The position numbers were made by a program, and so were the translations under genes. From contig SPPL01000002.1 of the NCBI GenBank assembly GCA_004570955.1, positions 248,001-312,000 on the forward strand: a DNA stretch of 64,000 nt, given 5' to 3'. The notes under the pieces were generated by a model. The model searched no databases, was not told the origin of the DNA, and saw nothing but the letters and a program-made list of their open reading frames with translations. Numbering within the stretch: the stretch's first letter is position 1; each line of letters opens with the position of its first letter. This DNA comes from Jeotgalicoccus nanhaiensis (GTDB taxonomy: Bacteria > Bacillota > Bacilli > Staphylococcales > Salinicoccaceae). Below, piece after piece: positions 9,349 to 18,505 of this stretch.

Positions 9349-9362
9349 TGAATAAATATTCA
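9349..9362. promoter_or_regulatory. ARG box (ArgR operator) upstream of argR
   Basis: TGAATAAATATTCA is a near-perfect match to the known ARG box half-palindromes (TGAATAnnnATTCA class). It overlaps the end of a TATAAT at 9344-9349 and lies 29 bp before the argR start, so it fits autorepression. A TTGCTA/TATGAT pair (9314-9319, 9336-9341) is an alternative promoter just upstream. Confidence 0.75.
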
Positions 9363-9390
9363 ATAACTATTTATAAAAGGGGGGATTTTA

Positions 9391-9843
9391 ATGTCTAATA
9401 AATCAATCAGACAAATTAAAATCAGAGAAATCATTACGAATAACCGGATTGAAACCCAGGAAGAACTCGTAGATAAGCTTATCGAACATAAGTTTAATGT
9501 CACTCAGGCAACAGTGTCCCGTGACATTAAAGAACTGCAGCTGATTAAAGTTCCTTCACCGGGCGGAGAATATGTATACAGCATGCCAAAAGACAGACAG
9601 TACCATCCGCTTGAAAAACTCGGACGCTACCTGATGGACAGTTTTGTTAAACTGGACTTTACAGGCAATCTCCTCGTTTTAAAAACATTGCCAGGCAACG
9701 CCCAGTCGATCGGAGCAATTATCGATCAGCTCGAATGGGAAGAAGTTGTCGGCACAATTTGCGGAGACGATACATGTCTGTTGATCTGCCGTGATGAAGA
9801 ATCACAGCAATTAATTAAAGATCGTATTTTTAATCTTATTTAA
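9391..9843 (+). CDS. argR: Arginine repressor ArgR/AhrC
   Basis: 150 aa, family length. N-terminal winged helix ([34 protein letters not shown]), C-terminal arginine-binding/oligomerisation domain ([15 protein letters not shown], with the GDD motif). It represses arginine synthesis and activates catabolism when arginine-bound. RBS AGGGGGG precedes the ATG. An ARG box sits in its own promoter. recN follows after 14 bp, so the two are probably co-transcribed, as in Bacillus. Confidence 0.96.
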   Translation: MSNKSIRQIKIREIITNNRIETQEELVDKLIEHKFNVTQATVSRDIKELQLIKVPSPGGEYVYSMPKDRQYHPLEKLGRYLMDSFVKLDFTGNLLVLKTLPGNAQSIGAIIDQLEWEEVVGTICGDDTCLLICRDEESQQLIKDRIFNLI

Positions 9844-9857
9844 CTGGGGTGTTTAAT

Positions 9858-11522
9858 GTGCTGCTCAGATTAAGTGTGCAGAATTTTGCCGTGCTTGAAA
9901 ATATTGAATTGGATTTTTCCAGAGGAATGACTGTATTTACAGGTGAATCAGGTGCCGGTAAATCTAAAATTATTGAAGCCATCAGCTATTTGGAAGGACG
10001 CCGCGCATCCGCAGATGACATACGCTACGGAAACAGCGGCGCTGTCATTGAAGGCGTCTTTGATTTTCCTGTCAATGATAAACTCAGCAGTATGCTTAAT
10101 TCACTCGGTATTGAAGAAGATGAATTGTATATCGTGAGACGCGAAGTGATGGCCAGCAGTAAAAGCTTAATTAAAATTAATAATCAGATGGTCACGCTGA
10201 ATAATTTAAAACAGATTATGGCACTTGTGCTGTCGATTCATTCGCAGTCGTCACAAGCTGAAGTACTGCAGAAAAATGAACAGATTGAATACCTCGATCG
10301 CTATATCGGCCTTGGCAAAGAAAGTATTTTTACCGAATACCAGCAGCACTACCAAGCTTATCAGTCGGTAAAAGAACGCATTGAAGAACTCGAATACAAA
10401 GACCGCAACCGCCTGACGCAGCTGGAACTGTTAAAAATGCAGCATGCTGAAATTTCAGCCCTTGAGCTGAAAGAAGATGAGGAAGAAGAACTTGAACATG
10501 AGTTAGAGTTTTTATCCAACTACGAAAATATTCACTGGGCACTCAGCCAGATTAAGTCGCTGCTCGTGAGCGAATATCCGCCGCAGGGCATGCTGTATGA
10601 TATTAATCAGTCGCTCGATACAGTTACTAAGTTCGACGAATCATATACATCTTATAAAGATACGCTGATGGATGCATATTACCTTTTAACCGAGCTGAAT
10701 TCCCATGTGTCGAATGATTTGTCATCGATCGATTACGATGCAGAACGTTTAAATGCGATTCAGTCCAGATTGAATCAGTTCAATCAGCTGAAGCGCAAAT
10801 TCACAAAAACCTATTCCGGGCTGCTTCAGTTCGAGCAGGAATTGCAGGAAGATATCGATGATCTCGAAAATATTTCGCAGTCGTTCACACGGCTGGAAGA
10901 AGAACAGAAAGAACTGTATGAGAAAATGGAGCAGTCCGCAATGAAGCTTCATACATACAGGAACGAGCGCAAACACTTCTTAGAAAGCAAGCTGCGCCGC
11001 GAACTCAGTGAACTCGAAATGCCGAACGTTCAGTTTGAAATCAGCTTAAAAGAATCTCATTTTAATCCGCTCGGTTTTACCGATGTTGAGTTTTTAATTG
11101 CGACAAATAAAGGCGAACCGCTGAAGCCTATGAAGCAAATTGCTTCAGGCGGGGAAGTGTCCCGTGTCAGTCTTGCCCTCCGGACTATCTTCTCTGAGTT
11201 CGACAGCGATTCTTTGATTATTTTTGATGAAATAGATACGGGAGTCAGCGGACAGGTGGCTGCCCGCATGGTCGAGAAAATGAAACTCCTGTCCAAACAG
11301 CGCCAGGTGCTGGCGATTTCTCATCTGCCGCAGGCAGCAGCAACTGCAGACCATCTTCTCCATGTAGAAAAAGACACTGAAGGTGAACGTACGCACTCAA
11401 CCGCAGCTTATTTGAATTACGAAGATAAAATCGAAGAAATTGCACGCATGATCAGCGGCTCTAAAATTACTGAAGCCGCCCGGCTTAATGCGGCAGAATT
11501 ATTAAAATCCAGTGAAGATTAA
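9858..11522 (+). CDS. recN: DNA repair protein RecN
   Basis: SMC-like ATPase acting early in double-strand-break repair. 554 aa from the GTG at 9858, chosen because GGGGTG (9846-9851) is well spaced and the product begins LLRLSVQNFAVLE as in other RecN; the GTG at 9849 overlaps the RBS. Walker A GESGAGKSK, central coiled coil (about 160-370), signature ASGGEVSRVSLALR and Walker B LIIFDEIDTG. Its last codons form half of a palindrome shared with the convergent DUF2627 gene. Confidence 0.95.
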   Translation: MLLRLSVQNFAVLENIELDFSRGMTVFTGESGAGKSKIIEAISYLEGRRASADDIRYGNSGAVIEGVFDFPVNDKLSSMLNSLGIEEDELYIVRREVMASSKSLIKINNQMVTLNNLKQIMALVLSIHSQSSQAEVLQKNEQIEYLDRYIGLGKESIFTEYQQHYQAYQSVKERIEELEYKDRNRLTQLELLKMQHAEISALELKEDEEEELEHELEFLSNYENIHWALSQIKSLLVSEYPPQGMLYDINQSLDTVTKFDESYTSYKDTLMDAYYLLTELNSHVSNDLSSIDYDAERLNAIQSRLNQFNQLKRKFTKTYSGLLQFEQELQEDIDDLENISQSFTRLEEEQKELYEKMEQSAMKLHTYRNERKHFLESKLRRELSELEMPNVQFEISLKESHFNPLGFTDVEFLIATNKGEPLKPMKQIASGGEVSRVSLALRTIFSEFDSDSLIIFDEIDTGVSGQVAARMVEKMKLLSKQRQVLAISHLPQAAATADHLLHVEKDTEGERTHSTAAYLNYEDKIEEIARMISGSKITEAARLNAAELLKSSED

Positions 11523-11541
11523 TCTTCACCGGATTTTTTTG
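11504..11541. terminator. Bidirectional terminator at the recN/DUF2627 junction
   Basis: 34-bp near-perfect palindrome (11504-11520 against 11521-11537, 16 of 17 pairs) flanked by T runs on both strands. Its central TTAA (11519-11522) supplies the TAA stop of both convergent genes. Confidence 0.85.
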
Positions 11542-11776
11542 CTTGTTTCATGAAACGTTCCTGGGCACGTTTATTTTTGCGTTCGCGGTACAAAAGATAT
11601 CCGCCGATAAACCATATTCCAAGTGCAGTCATAATCAGACCTGCAAAAAACTGCAGGGCGGTGTAGGTAAACGGATCAATTACGATACCAAATATGCTAT
11701 CCCGCATCAGTTTTATTCCGATTCCCGCAATGATGCCGGGAATAACCAGTATTATTAAAGCAACTATTTTCAGCAT
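11519..11776 (-). CDS. DUF2627 family small membrane protein (YqzF-like)
   Basis: 85 aa. Two hydrophobic segments (about 1-20 and 35-65) and a basic cytoplasmic tail (RERKNKRAQERFMKQAKK). IKLMRDSIFGI is typical of DUF2627. Function unknown. RBS GGAGAAG lies before the ATG. It converges on recN; its last codons and stop lie in the shared terminator palindrome and both proteins end in K-S-x-E-D. Confidence 0.85.
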   Translation of the reverse strand: MLKIVALIILVIPGIIAGIGIKLMRDSIFGIVIDPFTYTALQFFAGLIMTALGIWFIGGYLLYRERKNKRAQERFMKQAKKSGED

Positions 11777-12013
11777 AATCTTCTCCTAAAATCATTTCTA
11801 AATAATATTATACAACAAAAATCGGAAAGTAAAATTTACGATTTATGAAACATGTATGAAATTAGACCTTGAATATTCTTAATTATTAAACATTTTTTAA
11901 TACACTTTTCTTTTTTGAAAAATAATTGTATGCTTTTTGTAAGGGCTTTCAAAAGGGGTCTTGTAAATGTATTTATCCAAAATATTGTATAATAATTCTG
12001 AGGAGGCGAATTC

Positions 12014-12919
12014 ATGAATTTTGATGAAATATTACAGATTAAGCCAGGCACCAAAGCATCAATAGCTCTCGTCAGAGCGACCTCAGAGGACCTGCTTGAA
12101 CTGGTCATTGACACAGAACGAGAACTCGGTATAAAATGGCATCTTTTTGATGATGAACACAAGTTAAAAGAAATGTTCAAAAAAATAAATTTTGATTATA
12201 CGGTACACAATATATCGATTCACCACAGTACAAATGATCAGGATGCAGCTGCTAAGGCCGGCCAGTTGCTTGCTGACGGCGGGGCAGAGGTCCTGATGAA
12301 GGGTCTTATTTCAACAAGTGTTATTTTAAAAGCAGTATTAAATAAAGAATTAAAGCTGCTGAAACAGGACCTTTTATCTCACATTGCACTGTTCAGCCTG
12401 CCGAATTACCACAAGCCGGTAATTATCAGCGATGCGGCGATGAATATCGATCCGGATACAGAAACCAAAATTAAAATAATAGAAAATACTATTACCGCAG
12501 CAGGCAAGCTCGGTATTAAAGAACCTAAAATTGCACTCATTTCTGCAGTCGAAAAAGTGAATGAAAAAATAGCTTCTACCGTCACAAATGATACAATAGT
12601 GAGGGCCTGTAATTTTAAAAAGGCAATAATCGACGGGCCTATGCAGTATGATCTTGCACTGTCAAAATCTGCTGCAGAAATTAAAGGGTACGACTCAGCT
12701 GTCGCAGGTGATGCAGATATACTCATTATGCCGCACATCGATGCGGGAAACATACTGTATAAAGCACTCGTGACGACTGCTGGCGCTCACGTGGCGGGTA
12801 TGATTGCCGGACTTAAAGTCCCTTTCGTACTGACTTCACGTGCAGATTCAAAAGAAGAGAAGTATAATTCAATTAAATTGGCAATTAAAATGATGGAACA
12901 CAATCAGGAGGATGTTTAA
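12014..12919 (+). CDS. ptb: Phosphate butyryl/branched-acyltransferase
   Basis: Converts acyl-CoA and phosphate to acyl phosphate plus CoA. 301 aa PTA/PTB-family protein with the C-terminal signature ([34 protein letters not shown]). First gene of the bkd cluster; with Buk it turns surplus branched acyl-CoA into acids plus ATP. GAGGAGG precedes the ATG, and TATAAT lies at 11988-11993. The 237-bp gap upstream, shared with the divergent DUF2627 gene, shows no sigma-54 (-24/-12) promoter, unlike the Bacillus bkd operon. Confidence 0.93.
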   Translation: MNFDEILQIKPGTKASIALVRATSEDLLELVIDTERELGIKWHLFDDEHKLKEMFKKINFDYTVHNISIHHSTNDQDAAAKAGQLLADGGAEVLMKGLISTSVILKAVLNKELKLLKQDLLSHIALFSLPNYHKPVIISDAAMNIDPDTETKIKIIENTITAAGKLGIKEPKIALISAVEKVNEKIASTVTNDTIVRACNFKKAIIDGPMQYDLALSKSAAEIKGYDSAVAGDADILIMPHIDAGNILYKALVTTAGAHVAGMIAGLKVPFVLTSRADSKEEKYNSIKLAIKMMEHNQEDV

Positions 12920-12920
12920 T

Positions 12921-14018
12921 ATGATTTTTACTGAAATGGAACAGGGCGACTATGAACAATTAGTATTCTGCCAGGATAAAGCAAGCGGACTTAAAGCAAT
13001 TATCTGTATTCACGATACGACACTTGGGCCGGCACTCGGCGGCATCAGGTTCTGGAATTACGAACATGAAGATGAAGCAATTACGGACGTGCTCCGTCTC
13101 GCTAAAGGCATGACTTACAAAAACGCAGCAGCAGGACTCAACCTCGGCGGCGGCAAGGCAGTTGTTATCGGTGATGCATCAAAAGACAAATCAGAAGCAT
13201 TCTTCCGTTCGCTCGGACGTTACATTAACAATCTCGGCGGACGCTACATCGCAGCAGAGGATGTTGGTACAACTGTTGAAGATATGGATTACATTTACCA
13301 GGAAACCGACTATGTATGCGGCGTCAGCGAAGCATACGGTTCGAGCGGCAACCCGAGTCCGTTTACAGCTCTCGGACTATTCGTTGCGACTCAGCGTACA
13401 GCTAAAGAAGCCTTCGGCAGCGATGATCTTGCAGGTAAAACTGTGGCTGTTCAGGGTGTCGGCAATGTGGCGTACAGCTTGTGTGCGCATCTGCATGAAG
13501 CAGGCGCAAAATTAATCGTAACGGATATCAACGAAGCTGCAGTGCAGCGTGCGGTCGATGATTTCGGCGCAGAAGCTGTCGGTCTTGATGAGATCTACGG
13601 TGTCGAAGCGGATATCTTTGCCCCGTGTGCACTCGGCGGAATTTTAAACGATGATACGATTCCACAGCTGAAAGTTAAAGCGATTTGCGGCAGTGCGAAC
13701 AATCAGCTGCTGGACATTGAAAAACACGGCCAGGCACTCGAGGATGCGGGTATTGTTTACGCACCGGATTACGTGGTAAACTCCGGCGGTGTGATTAACG
13801 TTGCTGATGAACTGGAAGGCTACAACAAAGAACGTGCAACAGCAAAAGTCAAAGATGTATATAACCAGATAGATAAAATCTTTACGATTGCAAAAGAACA
13901 AAATATTTCACCGCAGCACGCGGCAGATCATCTTGCAGAAGCGCGTATTAAAGCGATCCAAAATGTGAAGAGTGTATACACTCAATCTGATAAAAATATC
14001 CTTTCCGGAAGAAAATAA
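12921..14018 (+). CDS. bcd: Leucine/branched-chain amino acid dehydrogenase
   Basis: NAD-dependent oxidative deamination of Leu/Ile/Val to 2-oxo acids, the substrates of the Bkd complex. 365 aa from the ATG at 12921; the ATG at 12912 abuts the AGGAGG (12906-12911) and cannot be used efficiently. [10 protein letters not shown], catalytic-Lys region [13 protein letters not shown] and Rossmann [13 protein letters not shown] are visible. It follows ptb by 1 bp. Confidence 0.95.
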   Translation: MIFTEMEQGDYEQLVFCQDKASGLKAIICIHDTTLGPALGGIRFWNYEHEDEAITDVLRLAKGMTYKNAAAGLNLGGGKAVVIGDASKDKSEAFFRSLGRYINNLGGRYIAAEDVGTTVEDMDYIYQETDYVCGVSEAYGSSGNPSPFTALGLFVATQRTAKEAFGSDDLAGKTVAVQGVGNVAYSLCAHLHEAGAKLIVTDINEAAVQRAVDDFGAEAVGLDEIYGVEADIFAPCALGGILNDDTIPQLKVKAICGSANNQLLDIEKHGQALEDAGIVYAPDYVVNSGGVINVADELEGYNKERATAKVKDVYNQIDKIFTIAKEQNISPQHAADHLAEARIKAIQNVKSVYTQSDKNILSGRK

Positions 14019-14020
14019 TA

Positions 14021-15103
14021 ATGAAAAAGTTTATACTTGTATTAAATCTCGGGAGTACAACGACTAAAGTTGCGCTCTTCCGGGATTTAAATTGCCATAT
14101 AGTTAAGACCTACTCCCATGACAAGGAGCTAATCAGTCAGAGTATTAACGAACAGAAAGCTGTACGCTACAATACGCTGATGATGTTTTTTTCTGAATGC
14201 GGTGTTCGGCCGGAAGAAGTCAGCATTGTCGCTTCACGCGGCGGTCTGCTTCATCCTGTTGAAGGCGGCACGTATTTAATCAACGAAGATATGCTTAAAG
14301 ATTTAACGGAAGGCCGCTACGGTGACCATGCCTCAAACTTAAGCGGCATCCTCGCAGCTGACTTTGCCAAAAACTACAAAATCGAAGCTGTCATTACCGA
14401 TCCGGTTGTCGTCGATGAACTGTGTGTAGAAGCTCAGTATACCGGCCTTAAAAATGTCAGAAGAACTTCCATTTTCCACGCACTGAACCAAAAAGCAGTG
14501 GCGAGAAAGTATGCTGAAAGTATAAAGAGAGATTACGAAGATTTAAATTTAATCGTCATTCATATGGGCGGCGGCATAACAGTCGGTGCGCATCACCTTG
14601 GAAAAGTAATCGATGTCAACAACGGCCTGAACGGCGACGGGCCGATGAGTCCGACACGCGCCGGAAGTATTCCGGCCGACGGCCTGCTTAAATATATAGA
14701 AGACTCCGGCCTGTCACCTTTAGATATAAATAAACTGATCTCTAAACAGGGCGGGCTATTGTCTCATTTAAACACTGAAGATATCCGCGATATAGTAGCT
14801 GATATTGAGCGCGGTGACAAGAACAGCGAAGAAGTGCTTAACGCTATGGCTTTTCAAATCGGCAAGGAAATCGGCGCTAAAGCCGCTGTACTGCACGGTG
14901 AAATCGACCAGATTATTTTTACAGGCGGCATCAGCTACAGCAGCTATGTTATGGATTTAATTAGGCCTTATATTTCATTTCTCGCACCAATAACAGTTTA
15001 CCCGGGCGAACTTGAGATGGAAGCACTGGCCTACGGTGCGTATACAGTAGAACAGGACAGAAAATTGCTGAAGACATACAGAGCGGAGGAAACTCATGAC
15101 TAA
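14021..15103 (+). CDS. buk: Butyrate/branched-chain fatty acid kinase
   Basis: Acyl phosphate plus ADP to acid plus ATP. 360 aa acetokinase-family protein: LNLGSTTTKVALF phosphate-binding loop, HMGGGITVGAHHLGKVIDVNNG central region and IIFTGGISYSSYV near the C-terminus. It lies between bcd (2 bp) and lpdV (8-bp overlap). Confidence 0.94.
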   Translation: MKKFILVLNLGSTTTKVALFRDLNCHIVKTYSHDKELISQSINEQKAVRYNTLMMFFSECGVRPEEVSIVASRGGLLHPVEGGTYLINEDMLKDLTEGRYGDHASNLSGILAADFAKNYKIEAVITDPVVVDELCVEAQYTGLKNVRRTSIFHALNQKAVARKYAESIKRDYEDLNLIVIHMGGGITVGAHHLGKVIDVNNGLNGDGPMSPTRAGSIPADGLLKYIEDSGLSPLDINKLISKQGGLLSHLNTEDIRDIVADIERGDKNSEEVLNAMAFQIGKEIGAKAAVLHGEIDQIIFTGGISYSSYVMDLIRPYISFLAPITVYPGELEMEALAYGAYTVEQDRKLLKTYRAEETHD

Positions 15104-16508
15104 AAATTACGATACAGTGATTGTCGGCGGCGGCACAGGCGGTTATGTGGCTGCTATTAAACTCAGCCAGCTCGGCCACCAGGTCGCCGTTGTAGAGAAA
15201 AATAGACTCGGCGGTACATGTTTAAACAAAGGATGTATTCCGACGAAAAGTTTTTTAAAAAGTGCAGAAGTCATTAACACGATGAAAAATGCAGAGCTAT
15301 ACGGTATTACACCGCATAAGCCGTCATTTGAAATGGCAAATATTATTAGCCAAAAAGACAAAGTCGTTAATAAAATGCAGACCGGAATAAAATACCTGCT
15401 TGATAAAAACAAGGTGGATATTTATGAAGGGACAGCAACTGTGCTCGGTCCGTCATTATTCTCACCCTTGGCAGGCGCTGTCAGTGTCAGCTATGAAGAT
15501 GAAGAAAAAGAAAGTGAAATACTCGTTAACGATTTCGTCGTTATCGCTGCCGGCTCGAAACCTGCAGAACTTCCTTTTATGCCGTTTGACGGTGAGATAG
15601 TTTTATCGAGTGATGATCTGATGTATATGGAAGATATTCCAAAGAAAATCGCAATTGTCGGCGGCGGTGTTATCGGTGTTGAATTCGCAACAATCTTGAA
15701 TGCATTCGGTTCAGAAGTAACTGTGCTTGAAGCGGCGGAGCATATTCTGCCGGCAGAAGACAAAGATGTTGCACAAGCTGTTCATAAATCTCTGTCTGAA
15801 AGTGGAGTTATTATTAAGACCGGTGTTAAACTGGAAGCTGAAGGCATCGATATTAAAAAAGACAGCGTGGGTCTCGTAATCGACGGGAACACTGAAGTAT
15901 TCGATAAAGCAGTCGTTGCAATCGGACGAAAAGCAAACACAGAGGAACTCGGACTTCAGAACACCAAAGTTAAAATGGATCACGGTGTGATTGAAGTTAA
16001 TGAATTCCAGCAGACCAGTGAATCGCACATCTATGCGATTGGAGATGTTACTTCTTCCCAGCAGCTTGCACATGTTGCTATTGAAGAAGCTCTGATTGCA
16101 GCAGAGCATATTATGGACAATAATCCGCTTCAGCTTAATTATGACAATGTCCCGAGATGTATCTATACATCACCGGAAGTTGCTTCGATTGGTCCGACCA
16201 CTCAGCAGTTAAAAGAAAAGAATACAGAGTTTAAAACACATAAATTGCCGCTCTCGGCAATAGCGAAAGCAGTCATCGAAGATGGCGGGGAAGGCTTCAT
16301 TAAATTGAACGTCTCACCCGAAGGAGATATTCTCGGCGCCTCCATAGTAGGTGCGCATGCGACCGAACTGATTAATCAGCTGTCGCTCGCGAAATTTATG
16401 GATGCTTCGGCGCTTGAATTGTCGAGCGCGGTATTTGCCCATCCATCTGTCGGAGAAATTATTAAAGAAATTGGACTTGATGCCGAAGGTATCGCAATTC
16501 ACGTTTAG
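15096..16508 (+). CDS. lpdV: Dihydrolipoyl dehydrogenase (E3) of the Bkd complex
   Basis: FAD protein reoxidising the lipoyl group of E2 with NAD. 470 aa. GGGTGGYVAAIKLSQLG FAD site, redox-active disulfide GGTCLNKGCIPTKS, NAD site VGGGVIGVEFATIL, and C-terminal HAHPSVGE-like motif (VFAHPSVGEIIKE). GGAGG precedes the ATG. Its placement in the bkd operon assigns it to this complex rather than to pyruvate dehydrogenase. Confidence 0.94.
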   Translation: MTKNYDTVIVGGGTGGYVAAIKLSQLGHQVAVVEKNRLGGTCLNKGCIPTKSFLKSAEVINTMKNAELYGITPHKPSFEMANIISQKDKVVNKMQTGIKYLLDKNKVDIYEGTATVLGPSLFSPLAGAVSVSYEDEEKESEILVNDFVVIAAGSKPAELPFMPFDGEIVLSSDDLMYMEDIPKKIAIVGGGVIGVEFATILNAFGSEVTVLEAAEHILPAEDKDVAQAVHKSLSESGVIIKTGVKLEAEGIDIKKDSVGLVIDGNTEVFDKAVVAIGRKANTEELGLQNTKVKMDHGVIEVNEFQQTSESHIYAIGDVTSSQQLAHVAIEEALIAAEHIMDNNPLQLNYDNVPRCIYTSPEVASIGPTTQQLKEKNTEFKTHKLPLSAIAKAVIEDGGEGFIKLNVSPEGDILGASIVGAHATELINQLSLAKFMDASALELSSAVFAHPSVGEIIKEIGLDAEGIAIHV

Positions 16509-16521
16509 GAAGGTGAAATTC

Positions 16522-17517
16522 TTGTTATCACATAAAGAAACAGATTTAACAGAAACAGATTTACAGGATATGTACAGAACAATGCTGCTATCACGTCGTC
16601 TTGATGAGCGGATGTGGCTCTTAAACCGCGCAGGAAAGCTGCCCTTTGTCATTTCATGCCAGGGACAGGAAGCAACTCAGGTGGGTGCGGCCTTCGCACT
16701 CGACAAAGAAGTCGATATTATCAACCCTTATTACAGGGATCTTGCGCTCGTGACGCATTTTGGAATGACGCCGGAAGAAATGATGCTGTCAGCCTTTGCC
16801 CGCGGTGCAGATGTGCAGAGCGGGGGACGCCAGATGCCGGGGCATTTCAGCAAGAAAGCGAGCAATATTATGACTCAGGGATCTGCTGTAACGACTCAGA
16901 TTCCGCATGCAGTCGGCGCGAGCTACGTCTTTAAAATGGACGGTGAAAAACGTGTCTCTCTTGCAACGCTTGGGGAAGGTTCAACATCACAGGGTGATTT
17001 CCACGAAGGATTAAACTTTGCCGGTGTGCACAAACTGCCGTTTATCTGCCTGATTGAAAACAATAAATATGCAATCAGCGTACCGGCACACCTCCAGTAT
17101 GGCGCAGACAAATTATCGGACCGGGCAGTCGGCTACGGCATGCACGGGGAACAGGTCGACGGCAACGATCCAATCGCTGTCTACAAAGTGATGAAAGAAG
17201 CGAGAGACCGGGCAGTTAACGGTGAAGGCGCATCTTTAATCGAAGCAATGTCCATTCGTTTAACACCGCACTCATCAGACGATGACGATAAATACCGTGA
17301 AGCTGATGAGCTTCAGAAAAATAAAAAAGATGACTGTCTGGAGTCATTTAAGCTCTATCTGCTCGAGGAGAAAGTTATCGACGAAGCATGGCTTGAAACA
17401 GTGGAAGCTGAAATTAAAGATACTGTAAACAAGGCGACGAAAGCCGCCGAAGCTGCCCCTTATGCAGCACCTGAACACACTTTAAAACACGTTTATGAGG
17501 AGGTAAACAATGGCTAA
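16522..17517 (+). CDS. bkdAA: Branched-chain 2-oxoacid dehydrogenase E1 alpha
   Basis: TPP-dependent decarboxylase subunit. 331 aa with a TTG start at 16522, 6 nt after AGGAAGGTG; this matches the Bacillus length, whereas the longer in-frame ATG at 16402 lies inside lpdV. TPP motif TLGEGSTSQGDFHEGLNFAG and IENNKYAISVP; phosphorylation-loop-like RLTPHSSDDDDKYR. It overlaps bkdAB by 8 bp. Confidence 0.94.
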   Translation: MLSHKETDLTETDLQDMYRTMLLSRRLDERMWLLNRAGKLPFVISCQGQEATQVGAAFALDKEVDIINPYYRDLALVTHFGMTPEEMMLSAFARGADVQSGGRQMPGHFSKKASNIMTQGSAVTTQIPHAVGASYVFKMDGEKRVSLATLGEGSTSQGDFHEGLNFAGVHKLPFICLIENNKYAISVPAHLQYGADKLSDRAVGYGMHGEQVDGNDPIAVYKVMKEARDRAVNGEGASLIEAMSIRLTPHSSDDDDKYREADELQKNKKDDCLESFKLYLLEEKVIDEAWLETVEAEIKDTVNKATKAAEAAPYAAPEHTLKHVYEEVNNG

Positions 17518-18493
17518 ATTGTCTTATCTCGATGCAATTCGCGATGCCTTGTTTGTTGCGATGGAACAGGATGATAATGTATTTGTACTCGGTGAAGATG
17601 TCGGTAAAAAAGGCGGCGTCTTTAAAGTCACAGAAGGACTGCAGGAGAAATTTGGAGAAATGCGCGTCCTCGATACTCCGCTTGCTGAAAGCAATATTGT
17701 CGGTACGAGTGTCGGCGCTGCAATGATGGGTAAAAGGCCTGTCGCTGAAATACAGTTTGCAGAATATATTCTGCCCGCAGTCAACCAGATATTAAATGAA
17801 GCGGCTAAAGTCCGTTACCGTTCGGATAACGACTGGAACGCGCCTATGGTTATCCGCGCGCCGTTCGGCGGAGGTATTCATGGGGCTCTGTATCATTCGC
17901 AGTCGATTGAATCGATCTTCGTCTCTACACCGGGACTTAAAGTTGTCGTGCCTTCAACACCGGCAGATGCGAAAGGTTTATTGATGGCGGCTATTAAAGA
18001 CAACGACCCGGTCTTATTCTTTGAACACAAAAAAGCTTACCGGCTTTTAAAAGGCGAAGTGCCTGAGGGTGATTATACGATCCCTCTCGGTAAAGCGGAC
18101 GTTAAACGCGAAGGTGATGATATTACTGTCATTACTTACGGACTGTGCGTCAATTACGCTATGCAGGCGGCAGAACAGCTGTCAAAAGAAGGATACGAAG
18201 CGGAAATCCTTGATTTACGCACCCTTTATCCTCTGGATAAAGAAGCAATTATTAAAGCAGCTTCGAAGACAGGGAAAGTGCTGCTGGTAACTGAAGATAA
18301 TCTCGAGGGCAGCCTGATCAGTGAAGTATCGGCAATTATCGGTGAAAACTGTCTTTACGATCTCGATGCGCCGATTATGCGCCTTGCGGGGCCGGATGTG
18401 CCGTCGATGCCTTATGCACCGCCGATGGAAGATTATTTTATGATGAATCCTGATAAAATTTACAATAAAATGCTCGAACTCAGCGAGTATTAA
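17510..18493 (+). CDS. bkdAB: Branched-chain 2-oxoacid dehydrogenase E1 beta
   Basis: Second E1 subunit, forming the alpha2beta2 tetramer. 327 aa transketolase-like protein: VLGEDVGKKGGVFKVT, DTPLAESNIVGTSVGAAMMG, PFGGGIHGALYHSQS and C-terminal LRTLYPLDKEAI. GAGGAGG precedes the ATG within the bkdAA end. Confidence 0.95.
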   Translation: MAKLSYLDAIRDALFVAMEQDDNVFVLGEDVGKKGGVFKVTEGLQEKFGEMRVLDTPLAESNIVGTSVGAAMMGKRPVAEIQFAEYILPAVNQILNEAAKVRYRSDNDWNAPMVIRAPFGGGIHGALYHSQSIESIFVSTPGLKVVVPSTPADAKGLLMAAIKDNDPVLFFEHKKAYRLLKGEVPEGDYTIPLGKADVKREGDDITVITYGLCVNYAMQAAEQLSKEGYEAEILDLRTLYPLDKEAIIKAASKTGKVLLVTEDNLEGSLISEVSAIIGENCLYDLDAPIMRLAGPDVPSMPYAPPMEDYFMMNPDKIYNKMLELSEY

Positions 18494-18505
18494 GAGGTGA
18501 CAGAC

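Noticed and set aside
11941-12013. Sigma-54 promoter before ptb
   Set aside because: Bacillus bkd uses SigL/BkdR, but no GG-N10-GC element is present here and no BkdR-like activator is encoded nearby.
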